A DNA stretch of 64,000 bases from Persephonella marina EX-H1 (GCF_000021565.1 NC_012440.1:1690210-1754209), one strand, 5' to 3'; shown: positions 1 to 9,613, counted from the stretch's first letter. Program-made: numbers and translations. The notes: a model not told the origin generated them from the letters alone.

Positions 1-210
1 AAGCTTGCTGAGTTTTGGAAGTTCTTCCCTGCAAGTATGGCATGTTGTTGACCAGAAAGTGAGTATAACTACATTTCCTTTAAGGTCTTCAAGTTTGACC
101 GTCCTTCCATTCTCATCTTTCAGTATAAAGCTGTATGGCTTCAGACCTTTTCCTGAGGATATACCTGATATTATAAACAGAGCGATTATAACAGAAAGAA
201 CTTTTTTCAT
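1..210 (-). CDS. TlpA-like thioredoxin-fold protein (3' part cut by window edge)
   Basis: Seventy N-terminal residues are visible on the minus strand; the rest lies left of the window. An N-terminal Lys-Lys and about 16 hydrophobic residues form a signal peptide or anchor, so the protein should be periplasmic. After it comes a redoxin-type start (FILKDENGRTVKLEDLKG) and the active-site CHTC pair, Cys57 and Cys60, preceded by the strand VVILTFWSTT. This is the layout of TlpA/ResA thiol-disulfide oxidoreductases, which reduce apocytochrome or other periplasmic disulfides. GAGAGGG lies just ahead of the ATG. It is divergent from the iron-sulfur subunit gene to its right. The family call is good; the substrate is unknown. 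Confidence 0.8.
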   Translation of the reverse strand, partial: MKKVLSVIIALFIISGISSGKGLKPYSFILKDENGRTVKLEDLKGNVVILTFWSTTCHTCREELPKLSKL

Positions 211-332
211 GGTTACCCTCTCAGATGGATCTTTACTTTAATGTTAATAACAATCAATTTTTTACTGTATGAGATAGATTATAATATTTTTCTTCCAGAA
301 ATATAGAATTAATCAGAAAAGATGGAGAGACT

Positions 333-1064
333 ATGAAAGTTAAGATAAAGATAAAGAGGTTTAACGGAAAGGATCATTACTTTGATCAGTTTGATGTACA
401 GATTGAGGACAGAACAACTGTTCTTGAAGCATTGATGCATATAAAAGATTACATGGATAACTCATTATCATTCAGAGCCCAGTGCCGTTCAGCTATATGT
501 GGAACATGCGCTGTTAAGATTGGTGAGAATCATGTTTTAGCCTGTAAAACAAAAGTAAAACAGTTTGTTCAGGATGGTGTTTTAACTGTTGAACCTGCAG
601 GAAATCTGCCTGTTATAAAGGATCTTATTACCGATCAGGATATATTCCTTTTAAAACTGAAGGATGCAAAGGCATGGTTTGTTCCATCTGAAAAGTTTGA
701 GCCTGTTTATCCTGATGATCTGAAACTTTATGAAAAGGAGACAGACTGTATACTGTGCGGTATATGTTACAGTGTCTGTCCTGTTTTCCAGACAGGTCAG
801 GAGTTTGGAGGTCCTATAAATTTTGTAAAGATTTTCAGGTTCTGGAAAGACAAAAATGATGCCCTTAAAGATCAGAGGATAGTTATAGCTGATAAAAACA
901 GGATAACAGCATGTGTTCACTGTAAGTACTGCACATTTTCCTGTCCTAAAGAGATACCTGTTGAGCAGGATATACTCCAGCTAAAATTTTTCGGAAAACA
1001 GAAAGGTATCATAAAGGAGGAACAGGAAGGTTCTGGTGGTTTCTCAACACCTTTCGGCTTTTAA
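333..1064 (+). CDS. sdhB: Succinate dehydrogenase/fumarate reductase iron-sulfur subunit
   Basis: 243 residues, the usual size of SdhB/FrdB. It carries electrons between the flavoprotein subunit and the membrane anchor; in Aquificota the complex acts in the reductive TCA cycle. The N-terminal 2Fe-2S domain has Cys51, 56, 59 and 71. The C-terminal ferredoxin domain has CxxCxxCxxxCP at Cys139-149 and a second set, Cys194, 197, 200 and 204. The second set normally binds 3Fe-4S with three cysteines; here Cys197 supplies a fourth possible ligand. GGAGA precedes the ATG. No flavoprotein or anchor gene is adjacent. The stop overlaps the convergent permease stop by 4 bp. Confidence 0.9.
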   Translation: MKVKIKIKRFNGKDHYFDQFDVQIEDRTTVLEALMHIKDYMDNSLSFRAQCRSAICGTCAVKIGENHVLACKTKVKQFVQDGVLTVEPAGNLPVIKDLITDQDIFLLKLKDAKAWFVPSEKFEPVYPDDLKLYEKETDCILCGICYSVCPVFQTGQEFGGPINFVKIFRFWKDKNDALKDQRIVIADKNRITACVHCKYCTFSCPKEIPVEQDILQLKFFGKQKGIIKEEQEGSGGFSTPFGF

Positions 1065-2128
1065 TCCTGAGAGGAGAACCTTTCAGCGTAAAGATAAAGC
1101 ATATTGTCTATAAGAACTATCACTATAGGTGCAAGGAATATACCTATAAAACCAAAAAGATTAAGACCACCTAATATGGCGAAAAAGAGTATAACAGGAT
1201 GAATATTTGTTTTATCACCTATAACAACAGGTTTTATTATGTTATCAACAAGACTTATAACAAAAGTTCCCCAAAGAGCAAATAAAAATCCTGTAAGAAA
1301 TCCCTTAGAGATAAAAAGATAGATAGCTATAGGTATCCATACCAAGGATGCACCACCAATAGGTAAAAATGCTGCTATAAAGGTTATAAACGCCCAGAAA
1401 AGGCTGAACTCCAGACCTGCTGTGAAATAACCTATAAACGAGAGTATTCCCTGTGCTATAGCTGTTAAAACAGATCCGAGAACAACACCCTGTATGGCCG
1501 TGTATGTTTTTGATAAGAGGAAGTTCTTATCCTTCTCAGGTAGAGGTATAAGCTTTAAAACCCTGTCATACAGACTCTCTCCATCTTTAAAAAGGAAAAA
1601 TATCGTAACAAGCATTATACCTATACCGATTATCAGAAATGTTATATTTATAAAGAGACTTTTACCCTGTTCTATAAGAAAGTTCGCTATATTACTGAGA
1701 ATATTTCTAAGAACGGTATTAAGATCTATCTCTATATGAAGTGTCTGGAGGGACTGTAAGAATATCTTATGTATTGAGGAAAGTATCGGTATCTGGTTTA
1801 TGTAATACTCAATTGTATGTCCTTCCGATACAGCCTGTATGATAACCGGATAAAGTGATATAACCTGATTTGTGAAAAATGCTATCAGAACTATAGAGGG
1901 AACGATTATAAACATGAAAACAATGGCTGTTGAGATAAGGGATGAAAGAAGTGTACTTTTAAGCTTGTGGTCTAACTTTTTCTTTACTGGATAGAATATT
2001 ATCGTTATAAGTATTGACAGTATTATTACTTTTAAAAATGGTAAAAACAGTAAATACCCTAAAAAAAGAAAGAAAGATAGGAAAATAAAAAAAAATATAT
2101 TTCCTATCTGTCCGTAATTAGAACCCAA
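1061..2128 (-). CDS. AI-2E family (PerM-like) membrane permease
   Basis: 355 residues with about seven to eight hydrophobic segments: two near residues 10-45, one near 65-90, a central soluble stretch, then a paired set up to the C-terminus. This is the topology of the AI-2E/PerM exporter family. The C-terminal half holds the family-typical glycine- and proline-rich region around AFLPIGGASLVWIPIAIYLF. The start read here is TTG, 8 bp after the stop of the small membrane protein upstream, with GAGGAG inside that gene's end, so translation is probably coupled. The transported substrate is unknown; family members range from AI-2 export to sodium antiport. Confidence 0.82.
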   Translation of the reverse strand: MGSNYGQIGNIFFFIFLSFFLFLGYLLFLPFLKVIILSILITIIFYPVKKKLDHKLKSTLLSSLISTAIVFMFIIVPSIVLIAFFTNQVISLYPVIIQAVSEGHTIEYYINQIPILSSIHKIFLQSLQTLHIEIDLNTVLRNILSNIANFLIEQGKSLFINITFLIIGIGIMLVTIFFLFKDGESLYDRVLKLIPLPEKDKNFLLSKTYTAIQGVVLGSVLTAIAQGILSFIGYFTAGLEFSLFWAFITFIAAFLPIGGASLVWIPIAIYLFISKGFLTGFLFALWGTFVISLVDNIIKPVVIGDKTNIHPVILFFAILGGLNLFGFIGIFLAPIVIVLIDNMLYLYAERFSSQD

Positions 2129-2136
2129 CTATTTTA

Positions 2137-2235
2137 TTACTCTTCTCCTCTTTTTAATGCACCTGCTAGAAATGCGAGTGCTCCTGTAAAGATTGTGAAA
2201 ATAGCCATAATGATGAAAGGTAACCATGCATCCAT
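2137..2235 (-). CDS. Small single-span membrane protein (32 aa)
   Basis: A 32-codon frame (MDAWLPFIIMAI...GALKRGEE) with a very good ribosome site, AAGGAGG, eight bases before the ATG. It is one hydrophobic helix with an acidic/basic C-terminal tail, so N-out or N-in single-span insertion is expected. It ends 8 bp before the TTG start of the AI-2E permease, and its last codons carry that gene's GAGGAG. It may be a small partner of the permease or a translation-coupling leader. No family is recognised; the start, RBS and clean hydrophobic profile support a real gene. Confidence 0.6.
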   Translation of the reverse strand: MDAWLPFIIMAIFTIFTGALAFLAGALKRGEE

Positions 2236-2255
2236 GCCGCTAACCTCCTTTTTAT

Positions 2256-3200
2256 TTAGAGCACTTTTAATTTATTTTTAAAATACTGTATCGTATTTTC
2301 AAGCCCTTCGTCAAGAGAGACTTTTGGTTCCCATCCGAGAACCTCTTTAGCCTTTGTTATGTCAGGACATCTCTGTCTTGGATCATCTTCAGGTAAAGGT
2401 CTGAACACTATACCTGATCTTGATCCTGTTTTTTCAATGATTATCTTCGCAAAATCAATAATCCTGTATTCGTCCGGGTTTCCTAAATTGAAAACCTCCC
2501 CTTCTATACCTTCCTTCACAGAAACCCTGAATATCCCCTCAACAAGATCATCTATATAGCAGAAACTTCTTGTCTGACTTCCATCTCCGTAAACTGTAAG
2601 ATCCTCTCCTCTTAAAGCCTGAGATATAAAGTTTGGAACAACCCTCCCATCATTAAGCCTCATCCTTGGACCGTATGTATTGAAAATTCTAACTATTCTC
2701 ACATCTATATGATGTTCCCTGTGGTAAGCCATTGTCATCGCTTCCGAAAATCTTTTAGCCTCATCATATACAGACCTTGGTCCTATAGGGTTCACATTTC
2801 CCCAGTATGTTTCTGGCTGTGGATGAACCTGAGGATCTCCATATATCTCTGATGTTGAGGCAAATATATATCTTGCCTTTTTAGCCTTTGCAAGTCCAAG
2901 TGTGTGTAGTGTCCCAAGGGAGTCAACCTTCATGGTATGTATGGGATGTTGAAGGTAATCTACAGGGCTTGCAGGACAGGCAAAATGTAGAACAAGATCA
3001 ATATCATCTGGAACATATATGTAGTTTGTAACATCGTACTTTATAAACTTAAAGTTTTCCTCACCAAAAAGGTGAGCTATATTGTCGGGACTTCCTGTTA
3101 GAAAGTTATCAAGACCTATAACATAAAAACCTTCCTTCAAAAATCTGTCACATAGATGACTTCCGATAAAACCTGCTGCTCCTGTTATTAATACTTTCAT
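2256..3200 (-). CDS. UDP-glucuronate decarboxylase (UDP-xylose synthase-like SDR epimerase)
   Basis: 314 residues, extended short-chain dehydrogenase. The NAD-binding TGAAGFIGS is at residues 6-14, and the catalytic Tyr145-x3-Lys149 sits in VYDEAK. The segment [18 protein letters not shown] and the following [16 protein letters not shown] are typical of UXS-type UDP-glucuronate decarboxylases rather than GalE. The enzyme would convert UDP-glucuronate to UDP-xylose (or the 4-keto intermediate) for surface polysaccharide, in the cytoplasm. Its ATG overlaps the stop of the flavoprotein gene upstream by one base, so the two are co-transcribed. dTDP-glucose dehydratase is a less likely alternative. 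Confidence 0.85.
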   Translation of the reverse strand: MKVLITGAAGFIGSHLCDRFLKEGFYVIGLDNFLTGSPDNIAHLFGEENFKFIKYDVTNYIYVPDDIDLVLHFACPASPVDYLQHPIHTMKVDSLGTLHTLGLAKAKKARYIFASTSEIYGDPQVHPQPETYWGNVNPIGPRSVYDEAKRFSEAMTMAYHREHHIDVRIVRIFNTYGPRMRLNDGRVVPNFISQALRGEDLTVYGDGSQTRSFCYIDDLVEGIFRVSVKEGIEGEVFNLGNPDEYRIIDFAKIIIEKTGSRSGIVFRPLPEDDPRQRCPDITKAKEVLGWEPKVSLDEGLENTIQYFKNKLKVL

Positions 3201-4423
3201 TACCCACCTTCATATATTTTCATTAGTTCTCTGTATCCCTTCTTCGATATTATCTTTAAAGGAATCTTGTAATGTTTAAAAACAAGCTCCTTAAAGATAT
3301 ATGCAGGATAACCTTTAACCTTGAAACTATTTTTTACCATACCTACGCCGTATTTTCCACCTAATGCAGAAACCATACCTTTAAATTCTGGTTTTTTATA
3401 GTTTAAAGGTTCACCTTTCAGTATTGATTTTATATAATCAGCAACTATCTCTCCTGACTGTATCGCTATCTGAGCTGTAGGTGGTATTATATTTCCCGTA
3501 TCTGGATCTCTTATCTCTGCACAGTCACCTATAGCAAAAACATTATCAAAACCCTCAACACGAAAATATTTATCAGTGTAGGCCTGATTTTTCCTGTTCA
3601 TCTTGATACCAAGTCGTGGTATTAACGTACTTCCAATAATACCTCCAGTCCATATGAGAAAATCCATCTTTATCTCAGTTCCATCTTCCAGGAAAACCTT
3701 ATCGGGTTCAACCTTTGTTATCTTCTTTCCCGTTATTATATCAACCCCAAGTGACTTAAGTCTGTTGTATGCAACCTCAAGAACGTAAGGATGCTGCCCG
3801 GGAAGTATTGTATCAGCAGCCTCAATTAATGTTATACTCAGTCCTTCACACAGGAAACCTATCTTTTTAAAGAACATCTTTGCGTAGTAGGCCATCTCTG
3901 CAGCTATCTCAACACCGGCGAGACCTGCACCACCTACTACTATATTAAACTGCTTGTCCTTCTCGATATAACATTTGTCCTCTTCCTGTATCTTTTTCAG
4001 AATCTTCTGCTCAAATTTCTGTTTAAAGTCAAGACTCCTTGTTAATGTTTTTACACCTGAGGAATGTTTCCTTAATCCTTCTATAGGAGGGAAAAATGTT
4101 CTGCTTCCAACGGCAAGAACAAGATAATCATACTGAAGACCGAACTTCTCACCTATAACTGTATTTTTGTCAAAATCTATCTTTATAACCTTATCTTTAA
4201 AAAAATAGACCGTTTTTCCAAGTCCCTGTGCAAGTGTTGAAAGATCTATTATAACGTCTGATATCAGATATTTGTTAGCTATAAAGTTATAGACTTCAGG
4301 CTGAAGGAAGTGGTAAGGATTTTTATCTATAAGGTAAACTTCAGCGTCAAGGTTGTACTTTGCGAATCTTTTGGCGAAGGAAACACCTCCGTAACCTCCG
4401 CCTACTACGACGATCTTTTTCAT
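3200..4423 (-). CDS. Type II NADH dehydrogenase-like FAD flavoprotein
   Basis: 407 residues, two-dinucleotide-binding flavoprotein. FAD site VVGGGYGG is at residues 6-13 and the NAD(P)H site [11 protein letters not shown] near 162-172. The C-terminal FAD motif VFAIGDCAE is followed by [18 protein letters not shown], which is characteristic of NDH-2. No redox-active CxxxxC pair is present, which argues against the disulfide reductase branch. No clear transmembrane span is seen; family members bind the membrane through C-terminal amphipathic helices. It would pass electrons from NADH to quinone. A sulfide:quinone reductase relative is possible, but the cysteine pattern of SQR is not evident. 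Confidence 0.8.
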   Translation of the reverse strand: MKKIVVVGGGYGGVSFAKRFAKYNLDAEVYLIDKNPYHFLQPEVYNFIANKYLISDVIIDLSTLAQGLGKTVYFFKDKVIKIDFDKNTVIGEKFGLQYDYLVLAVGSRTFFPPIEGLRKHSSGVKTLTRSLDFKQKFEQKILKKIQEEDKCYIEKDKQFNIVVGGAGLAGVEIAAEMAYYAKMFFKKIGFLCEGLSITLIEAADTILPGQHPYVLEVAYNRLKSLGVDIITGKKITKVEPDKVFLEDGTEIKMDFLIWTGGIIGSTLIPRLGIKMNRKNQAYTDKYFRVEGFDNVFAIGDCAEIRDPDTGNIIPPTAQIAIQSGEIVADYIKSILKGEPLNYKKPEFKGMVSALGGKYGVGMVKNSFKVKGYPAYIFKELVFKHYKIPLKIISKKGYRELMKIYEGG

Positions 4424-4477
4424 TATTTTTCATATCCTGATATATATTTTATATATTTTTATTATCGGAGGTTTTTT

Positions 4478-5278
4478 CTATCCCTCAAGAATTTTTAATG
4501 CTTCATCAACAGTTATACCTTCGTGTACTATCTTTGATAGAACATAAGTTATCTTTGATACGTTATCATGCTGGAATATATTCCTTCCAACTGATAGTCC
4601 TGCACATCCTGCAACAACAACAGCATCATATATCATCTGTAAAAGCTCTTTATCTGAGCTTACCTTTGGTCCCCCTGCTATAACAACAGGAACTGGGCAT
4701 CCCTCAACAACCTTTCTGAATGTTTCAGGATCTCCTGTGTAAGGAACCTTAACTATGTCAGCTCCAAGCTCTGCACCAATTCTTGCTATATGCGCAACAG
4801 CGTCAGGATCAAAAGGATTCTTAACCTCTGGACCTCTGTAGTAGATCATAGCAACAAGTGGCATCTGCCATTCAATACATGCCTTTGATACAGCACCAAA
4901 ATCCTTCAGCATCTGTTTTTCATCTTCAGCACCTATATTAACATGTATTGATACACCATCAGCACCGAGTTTTATAGCCTCTTCAACTGTACATACGAGA
5001 ACCTTATCATTCTTTCTTATAGATAGATCTGTTGATGCTGACATGTGAACAATAAGACCTACATCTTTACCTTTCCCTCTGTGTCCCTGCTCAACCATCC
5101 CTTTATGGAGAATTATCGCATTTGCACCACCTTCAGCTATCTTCTCAACTGTATCCTTTATATTAATTATCCCTTTCATTGGACCTGAGCTAACACCGTG
5201 ATCCATAGGAACTATCACAGTTTTTCCTGTGTCCCTGTTCATTATCCTTTCCAGTCTCACTCTCTTTCCGATGCCCAA
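4478..5278 (-). CDS. Class I DhnA-family aldolase (fructose-bisphosphate aldolase or ADH synthase)
   Basis: 266 residues, TIM barrel of the archaeal-type class I aldolase family. Recognisable stretches are MDHGVSSGP, Lys177 in [11 protein letters not shown] (Schiff-base lysine) and [13 protein letters not shown] (phosphate binding). Two reactions share this family: fructose-1,6-bisphosphate cleavage/condensation, and synthesis of 2-amino-3,7-dideoxy-threo-hept-6-ulosonate for the alternative shikimate entry. Sequence alone does not separate them here; gluconeogenesis is plausible for an autotroph. The gene ends 54 bp before the flavoprotein start and begins shortly after a 45-aa membrane protein gene, so a long minus-strand operon is likely. 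Confidence 0.82.
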   Translation of the reverse strand: MGIGKRVRLERIMNRDTGKTVIVPMDHGVSSGPMKGIINIKDTVEKIAEGGANAIILHKGMVEQGHRGKGKDVGLIVHMSASTDLSIRKNDKVLVCTVEEAIKLGADGVSIHVNIGAEDEKQMLKDFGAVSKACIEWQMPLVAMIYYRGPEVKNPFDPDAVAHIARIGAELGADIVKVPYTGDPETFRKVVEGCPVPVVIAGGPKVSSDKELLQMIYDAVVVAGCAGLSVGRNIFQHDNVSKITYVLSKIVHEGITVDEALKILEG

Positions 5279-5302
5279 CTTCTTCCTCCTTATCTCCTTG
5301 TT

Positions 5303-5440
5303 TTATATAATTTTACCAGCAATAAAACCTAAAATAAAAGAAATGACAGCGATAATAATAAGTTTTTTATTCTCATCCGTTTTGTATGGAGAAGGTCTTT
5401 TACCCCTTTCCCTCATATAATCCCTGTCATAAAGACCCAT
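5303..5440 (-). CDS. Small membrane protein with YDRDY N-terminus (45 aa)
   Basis: A 45-codon frame that starts 14 bp inside the end of the LapA-like gene (RBS AAGGAAG ahead of the ATG) and stops 25 bp before the aldolase start. The N-terminus MGLYDRDYMRERGKRPSPY is a short charged motif of a kind seen in front of single-span bacterial membrane proteins. Residues 27-45 form one hydrophobic helix. Overlap on one side and tight spacing on the other make it part of the same operon. Function is unknown. Confidence 0.55.
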   Translation of the reverse strand: MGLYDRDYMRERGKRPSPYKTDENKKLIIIAVISFILGFIAGKII

Positions 5441-5828
5441 CTTCCTTGACCTCTTCAGTTATCTCTTTAACTGTTACATTCTGTTTAGCTTTTAGATCTT
5501 CTATCTCTTTCTGGTATTTTTTTATCTCCTCATTCAGTTTTTCTTTCTCTTCGTTGCACTTTTTTATACTTTTTTCAAGACTGCTGATCTCTTTTTTCAG
5601 TTTCAGTTTTTCTATCTTGAATGATATCCAGTCTGTAATTGTGAATATAAGTATAAGAACAGCACCAAGTATAACACTTATTATGATAACAAGGGCAAGT
5701 GGTATCTCAGGTGTTTTGTATGTAGGTAGAAGATTTACGGATATACTTGGCTGTGTGTTCATTGATACAAAGTAAGCAACAGCGAGTAAGATTATAAGCC
5801 ATAGAATAAGTTTGATCTTATTCAGCAT
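5427..5828 (-). CDS. LapA-like two-span membrane protein with coiled coil
   Basis: 133 residues. Two hydrophobic segments (about 6-24 and 43-66) are followed by a charged coiled coil from about 70 to 120. This is the layout of LapA/DUF1049 proteins (YciS in E. coli), inner-membrane proteins linked to lipopolysaccharide homeostasis. The start overlaps the HIT gene stop by 11 bp, and the end overlaps the next small membrane protein. The family call rests on topology and the motif SISVNLLP between the spans. Confidence 0.65.
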   Translation of the reverse strand: MLNKIKLILWLIILLAVAYFVSMNTQPSISVNLLPTYKTPEIPLALVIIISVILGAVLILIFTITDWISFKIEKLKLKKEISSLEKSIKKCNEEKEKLNEEIKKYQKEIEDLKAKQNVTVKEITEEVKEDGSL

Positions 5829-6321
5829 CTTCTTCCTCTATCTCTTTTATAGCTTTTTTTATCTTTGTGTAAATATCCTTAAGATCCTGGGATATAACCT
5901 TTACCTCGCCTATAACGGGCATAAAATTAGTATCCCCGTTCCATCTTGGAACTATATGATTATGAATATGATCTTCAAGACCTGCACCTGCAACCCTGCC
6001 TAAGTTATAGCCAATATTAAAACCCTCTGGATTTAAGGCTTTTCTTAATGCCTTTACCATCATCTGTGTAACCTTTGATATCTCACAGAGGGTTTCATGA
6101 TCAATCTGTGTAAAATCTCCTATATGCTCATTTGGGCATACCATTACATGACCTGCATTGTAAGGAAAAAGGTTCATGATAACAAAAACCCTTTTTCCCC
6201 TGTACAGAACAAGTTTTTTCTCGTCATCATCGGATCTGTATGCATCGCACAAAAAACATTCTTCAATCTTATCGTATGTTTCAATATACTGTGATCTCCA
6301 TGGTGAGTATAATCTCTCCAT
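5818..6321 (-). CDS. HIT-family nucleotide hydrolase/phosphorylase
   Basis: 167 residues, histidine-triad fold. The triad is in DHIHNHIVPRW (His-x-His-x-His), and a CFLC pair near residues 22-25 probably binds zinc as in Ap4A-phosphorylase-like HIT proteins. YNLGRVAGAGLEDHIHNHIV is the usual active-site loop. Expected activity is cleavage or phosphorolysis of diadenosine polyphosphates or a related AMP-linked substrate in the cytoplasm. It lies 9 bp after priA in an hslV-priA-HIT-lapA series. Confidence 0.85.
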   Translation of the reverse strand: MERLYSPWRSQYIETYDKIEECFLCDAYRSDDDEKKLVLYRGKRVFVIMNLFPYNAGHVMVCPNEHIGDFTQIDHETLCEISKVTQMMVKALRKALNPEGFNIGYNLGRVAGAGLEDHIHNHIVPRWNGDTNFMPVIGEVKVISQDLKDIYTKIKKAIKEIEEEDAE

Positions 6322-6330
6322 TCCTCCTCC

Positions 6331-8409
6331 TTAAACTATCTGTTTTGGATCAACATCAATAATTAATTTTATACCTTTTTCTGATGATTTTTCATAAAGT
6401 CTCTTCAGTTTCTCTTTTTCTTTAAAATCCTTAAGTATTATCTGGACTCTATTTCTGTCCCTTATCTTTGATCTGTATGCGTAAAAAACCCCTTCATAAT
6501 CAATATTTCTGATTTTTTCATCCTTAAGCCATTTCTCAAATATACTTTTTACAGACTCTATGCTTAGACCTTTCTTCTCAAAAGTCAGGAGAATGAATCT
6601 TCTGAAAGGTGGAAGTCCGGAGATTTTTCTGTTTTCAAGCTCACTTTCGTAGAATAATGAAGGTTTTTTTTCAGAAAGTGATAATAAAGCTGGATTTTCT
6701 TTCGCATTTGTTAAGACTATATACCTTTCCTTTGATAAGAACAAAGGCTGAAATAAAGATTTGAAGAATACCTCATCCCCTTTAAAATCAGGCATAAAGA
6801 GAAATATATCAGGATAAACATTTATAACAAAATCATACCTATCATAAACAAACTCCTTATCCATTACAGTTGTTCCAACTTTTATCCTTGTTTTTCTTTC
6901 CTCATCAATAAATGAGACCTGATCTGGAAATATCTTTTTTATATCCTCGTATATCTTTTCTGTTCCAGTTCCTATCTCCTTAAGTTCAAGATCACATCTT
7001 AAGCATCTGTCCAAATACTGGTATTTCTTCCCACATACCTCACATTTTGTATATTTGGTGTCTTCCTTGTGGATCTTTAATGGGTAATCACATCTCTCAC
7101 ACAGAACTTCCTCCTCACATCTTTCACAGTAAAGAAATGATGCGTAACCTTTTCTGTTACTTAAAATAAGTACCGTTTTATCCTCAGGGATCTTTTTAAG
7201 CTCAGTGATATACATACCCTTTTCATACTTTTTAATCAAAATCTCCGTATTTATACCGGTAATGTCTTCCTTTTTTTCCAGATTCTTTAAAAGTCCTTTA
7301 CCAAGTGAGTAGTAGCTCTCAACTGAGGGGACTGAGGAGCCGTAGATAACGGATATTCCTTCTGAGTGTCTGTAGATCTCATAAACAGCTCTTCTCAGAT
7401 CAAATCTTGGAGTCCTTAAAGGCTTATAACTGTCAGACTGCTCTTCCTCTATTATTATCAGTGAGAGATCCTTTGCCGGGACAAATGCTGAGCTGTAAGT
7501 CCCAACAATTATAAATCCGGATGATTCCATCAGTGAGAACCATATATCTGTCTTGTCCTTCTCAGGAATTCCATCAAAGTAAGGTATGACCCTCTCTCCA
7601 AATTTTTCATTCAGATCTCTGTATACCTTTTTTACTGATGCTACATTTGGAAATATTATTATTCCTGTTTTTCCCTCTTTTAAAAGCTTTGAAAAAATAG
7701 AGATATACTTTTTCAGTCTTGTATCTGGATCATCAAAGCTGTATACATAAACCCCTTTTCTCCTTTTTTCTGTGGAGAAAGATCCCTTCTCCTGCCTTAA
7801 TCTTATCCCTTCCCTTAGATGTATATTTATCTTTTTTATAAGACCCTTCTCAAAAAGTGTATCAACAGTTTTTTTTGAAAATCCAAGCTCTCTTATCTGA
7901 TCTAAACTCAGCTCACCTTTCTCTATAAGTATCTCAAGAAGCTCCCTTGATCTTTTTGTAAGCTTTATGCTACTGTCAATCCTCGTTATATCTGGTGTTA
8001 TAACATAGTTTATCTCACCTTTAGTTATCCATCTTTTCTTCTCCCTGCTGTACTCCCACCTTAAACCTTCAGGGATGAGATTGTTTAAGGAGATACCTAT
8101 AGGTGATATGTAGTAATCTGATATGTTTTTTATAGCCTTTATATAGTTTTCAGGAAATACAGGTTTTTTATCAGGAAAATCTATAACATCCCTTATATTT
8201 CTTATATCTTCTGTGTTCTGCGAAATATCTGTTATTATCCCTGAGAAACCTTTTTTCTTAAAAGGAACTAAAACCCTTCTGCCTATGAGCTTTTTATCTC
8301 CAACTGATCTTAAAAGTGATGAGGGTATTCTGTAAGTGAATGTCATAAACTGGGCTACAGGGAGTGCAACCTCAACGTATATATCTTTTTCAAAAAATTC
8401 ATCTGACAA
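6331..8409 (-). CDS. priA: PriA-like primosomal protein with degenerate helicase motifs
   Basis: 692 residues. PriA is recognised by the N-terminal fork-binding domain (VEVALPVAQFMTFTYRIPSS), a winged-helix region near 180-195 and an eight-cysteine zinc module (CERC, CERC, CEVC, CLRC) near 430-475. The usual Walker A (GVTGSGKT type) is missing: that position reads YSFDDPDTRLKKY. The DEEH box reads EEEQ, and the C-terminal helicase motifs are also altered. The fork-binding and zinc parts are kept, so it may still load DnaB while lacking helicase activity, as described for a Deinococcus PriA. It starts 3 bp after hslV ends. Confidence 0.85.
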   Translation of the reverse strand: MSDEFFEKDIYVEVALPVAQFMTFTYRIPSSLLRSVGDKKLIGRRVLVPFKKKGFSGIITDISQNTEDIRNIRDVIDFPDKKPVFPENYIKAIKNISDYYISPIGISLNNLIPEGLRWEYSREKKRWITKGEINYVITPDITRIDSSIKLTKRSRELLEILIEKGELSLDQIRELGFSKKTVDTLFEKGLIKKINIHLREGIRLRQEKGSFSTEKRRKGVYVYSFDDPDTRLKKYISIFSKLLKEGKTGIIIFPNVASVKKVYRDLNEKFGERVIPYFDGIPEKDKTDIWFSLMESSGFIIVGTYSSAFVPAKDLSLIIIEEEQSDSYKPLRTPRFDLRRAVYEIYRHSEGISVIYGSSVPSVESYYSLGKGLLKNLEKKEDITGINTEILIKKYEKGMYITELKKIPEDKTVLILSNRKGYASFLYCERCEEEVLCERCDYPLKIHKEDTKYTKCEVCGKKYQYLDRCLRCDLELKEIGTGTEKIYEDIKKIFPDQVSFIDEERKTRIKVGTTVMDKEFVYDRYDFVINVYPDIFLFMPDFKGDEVFFKSLFQPLFLSKERYIVLTNAKENPALLSLSEKKPSLFYESELENRKISGLPPFRRFILLTFEKKGLSIESVKSIFEKWLKDEKIRNIDYEGVFYAYRSKIRDRNRVQIILKDFKEKEKLKRLYEKSSEKGIKLIIDVDPKQIV

Positions 8410-8412
8410 CTT

Positions 8413-8946
8413 TTACAGCTCTTCTATAGTTATGTTGCTGTTTGTGTATATACATATCTCTCCTGCTATCTTCATGGCCTCTTCAACGATCTGCCTCGCT
8501 GAAAGATCTGTATTTCTGTAAAGTGCAAGTGCAGCAGATCTTGCGTAATCTCCTCCTGATCCTATCGCCAGAACTGGCTCATCAGGTTCTATAACATCTC
8601 CATTTCCCGATATAAGAAGCATTATCTCCTTATCAGCTGCTACCATAACAGCCTCAAGTCTTCTTAAAAATTTATCTGTTCTCCAGTCTTTTGCAAGTTC
8701 AACAGCGGCTCTTAAAAGATTTCCCCTGTATTTGTTAAGCTTTTCCTCAAGTCTTTCCATAAGTGCAAGTCCGTCAGCTGCAGAGCCTGCAAAACCTACA
8801 ACTATCTTCCCCTCATATAGCTTTCTTATCTTTCTTGCAGATGCTTTCATAACTGAGTTACCAAGTGTGACCTGTCCATCACCTGCGATAACAGTTTTGC
8901 CGTCCCTTCTGACAATACATATCGTTGTGCTTTTAGTTCTGCTCAT
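8413..8946 (-). CDS. hslV: HslV, peptidase subunit of the HslUV protease
   Basis: 177 residues, typical HslV length. The N-terminus [17 protein letters not shown] holds the Thr-Thr pair whose first Thr is the catalytic nucleophile after processing. GDGQVTLG and the paired strands [12 protein letters not shown] and AIGSGGDYA are the proteasome-like core. It forms a dodecamer capped by the ATPase HslU, which is not in this window. The start lies 14 bp inside the NlpC/P60 gene end, and priA follows after 3 bp. Confidence 0.93.
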   Translation of the reverse strand: MSRTKSTTICIVRRDGKTVIAGDGQVTLGNSVMKASARKIRKLYEGKIVVGFAGSAADGLALMERLEEKLNKYRGNLLRAAVELAKDWRTDKFLRRLEAVMVAADKEIMLLISGNGDVIEPDEPVLAIGSGGDYARSAALALYRNTDLSARQIVEEAMKIAGEICIYTNSNITIEEL

Positions 8947-9532
8947 TTTCTTTTACACTCTCTTTGTTTTTTGTGAGTATCTCAGGATCATAAAGGAAAA
9001 GCCTTTTAGCAAAAAGGAAATGTCTGAGATAAAAGTCCTTATCAATATCAGATATTATTATCCTTTTACTACCTGAAGAGGCGTGTATCATCTTCCCTTC
9101 ACCTATGTATATACCAACATGTGATGGGAATTTTGCGTATGTCTGGAAGAATAGAAGATCTCCAGGCTGAAGATTCTCCCTGCTTACAAAAAGACCGTAC
9201 TCAGCCTGATATCTTGCTGTCCTTGGAAGCTGTATACCTGCCATTGCATAAACCTTCTGGACAAAGGCTGAACAGTCCATACCTCTACTTGTTTCCCCAC
9301 CAAATATGTAGTTAATCCCGAGAAAACCTATCGCAAAATCAACTATATCCTTCTGGAACTTGGGAGCGGGAATACCGTCATCAACCATAACAGCTCTGTA
9401 CTTTTCCTTTGCATAAGGAACCTTCAGACTGTTGTAGTAATCGTTCTCTATCAGCTGGTATTTTTTGCTTTTTGCAAATGAGAGACCTGAGAGAATTAGA
9501 ACCGTTAAAACTGCAGATATAACCCTACCCAT
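8933..9532 (-). CDS. NlpC/P60 peptidoglycan endopeptidase
   Basis: About 199 residues. A hydrophobic N-terminus (residues 3-20) is a secretion signal. The C-terminal cysteine peptidase domain shows [12 protein letters not shown] (nucleophile Cys), [18 protein letters not shown] (His) and LQPGDLLFF. It should cleave stem peptides in the cell wall. An ATG two codons upstream has GAGG touching it; the ATG used here has correct spacing. It heads the hslV-priA operon and is divergent from rsmD. Confidence 0.85.
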   Translation of the reverse strand: MGRVISAVLTVLILSGLSFAKSKKYQLIENDYYNSLKVPYAKEKYRAVMVDDGIPAPKFQKDIVDFAIGFLGINYIFGGETSRGMDCSAFVQKVYAMAGIQLPRTARYQAEYGLFVSRENLQPGDLLFFQTYAKFPSHVGIYIGEGKMIHASSGSKRIIISDIDKDFYLRHFLFAKRLFLYDPEILTKNKESVKENEQN

Positions 9533-9613
9533 TGACATTCCTCATATTATAAAATTTTCCAATATTATTAAATCATAATCGTTGATAGATTAATAATAGT
9601 TTATAATAAAATC

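Noticed and set aside
5-241. Plus-strand frame at the window start
   Set aside because: It is opposite the clear signal peptide and CHTC motif of a TlpA-like protein on the minus strand.
9539-9613. Promoter pair between the NlpC/P60 gene and rsmD
   Set aside because: TTGATA and TATAAT are present, but the spacer is only 14 bp, too short for a confident sigma70 call.
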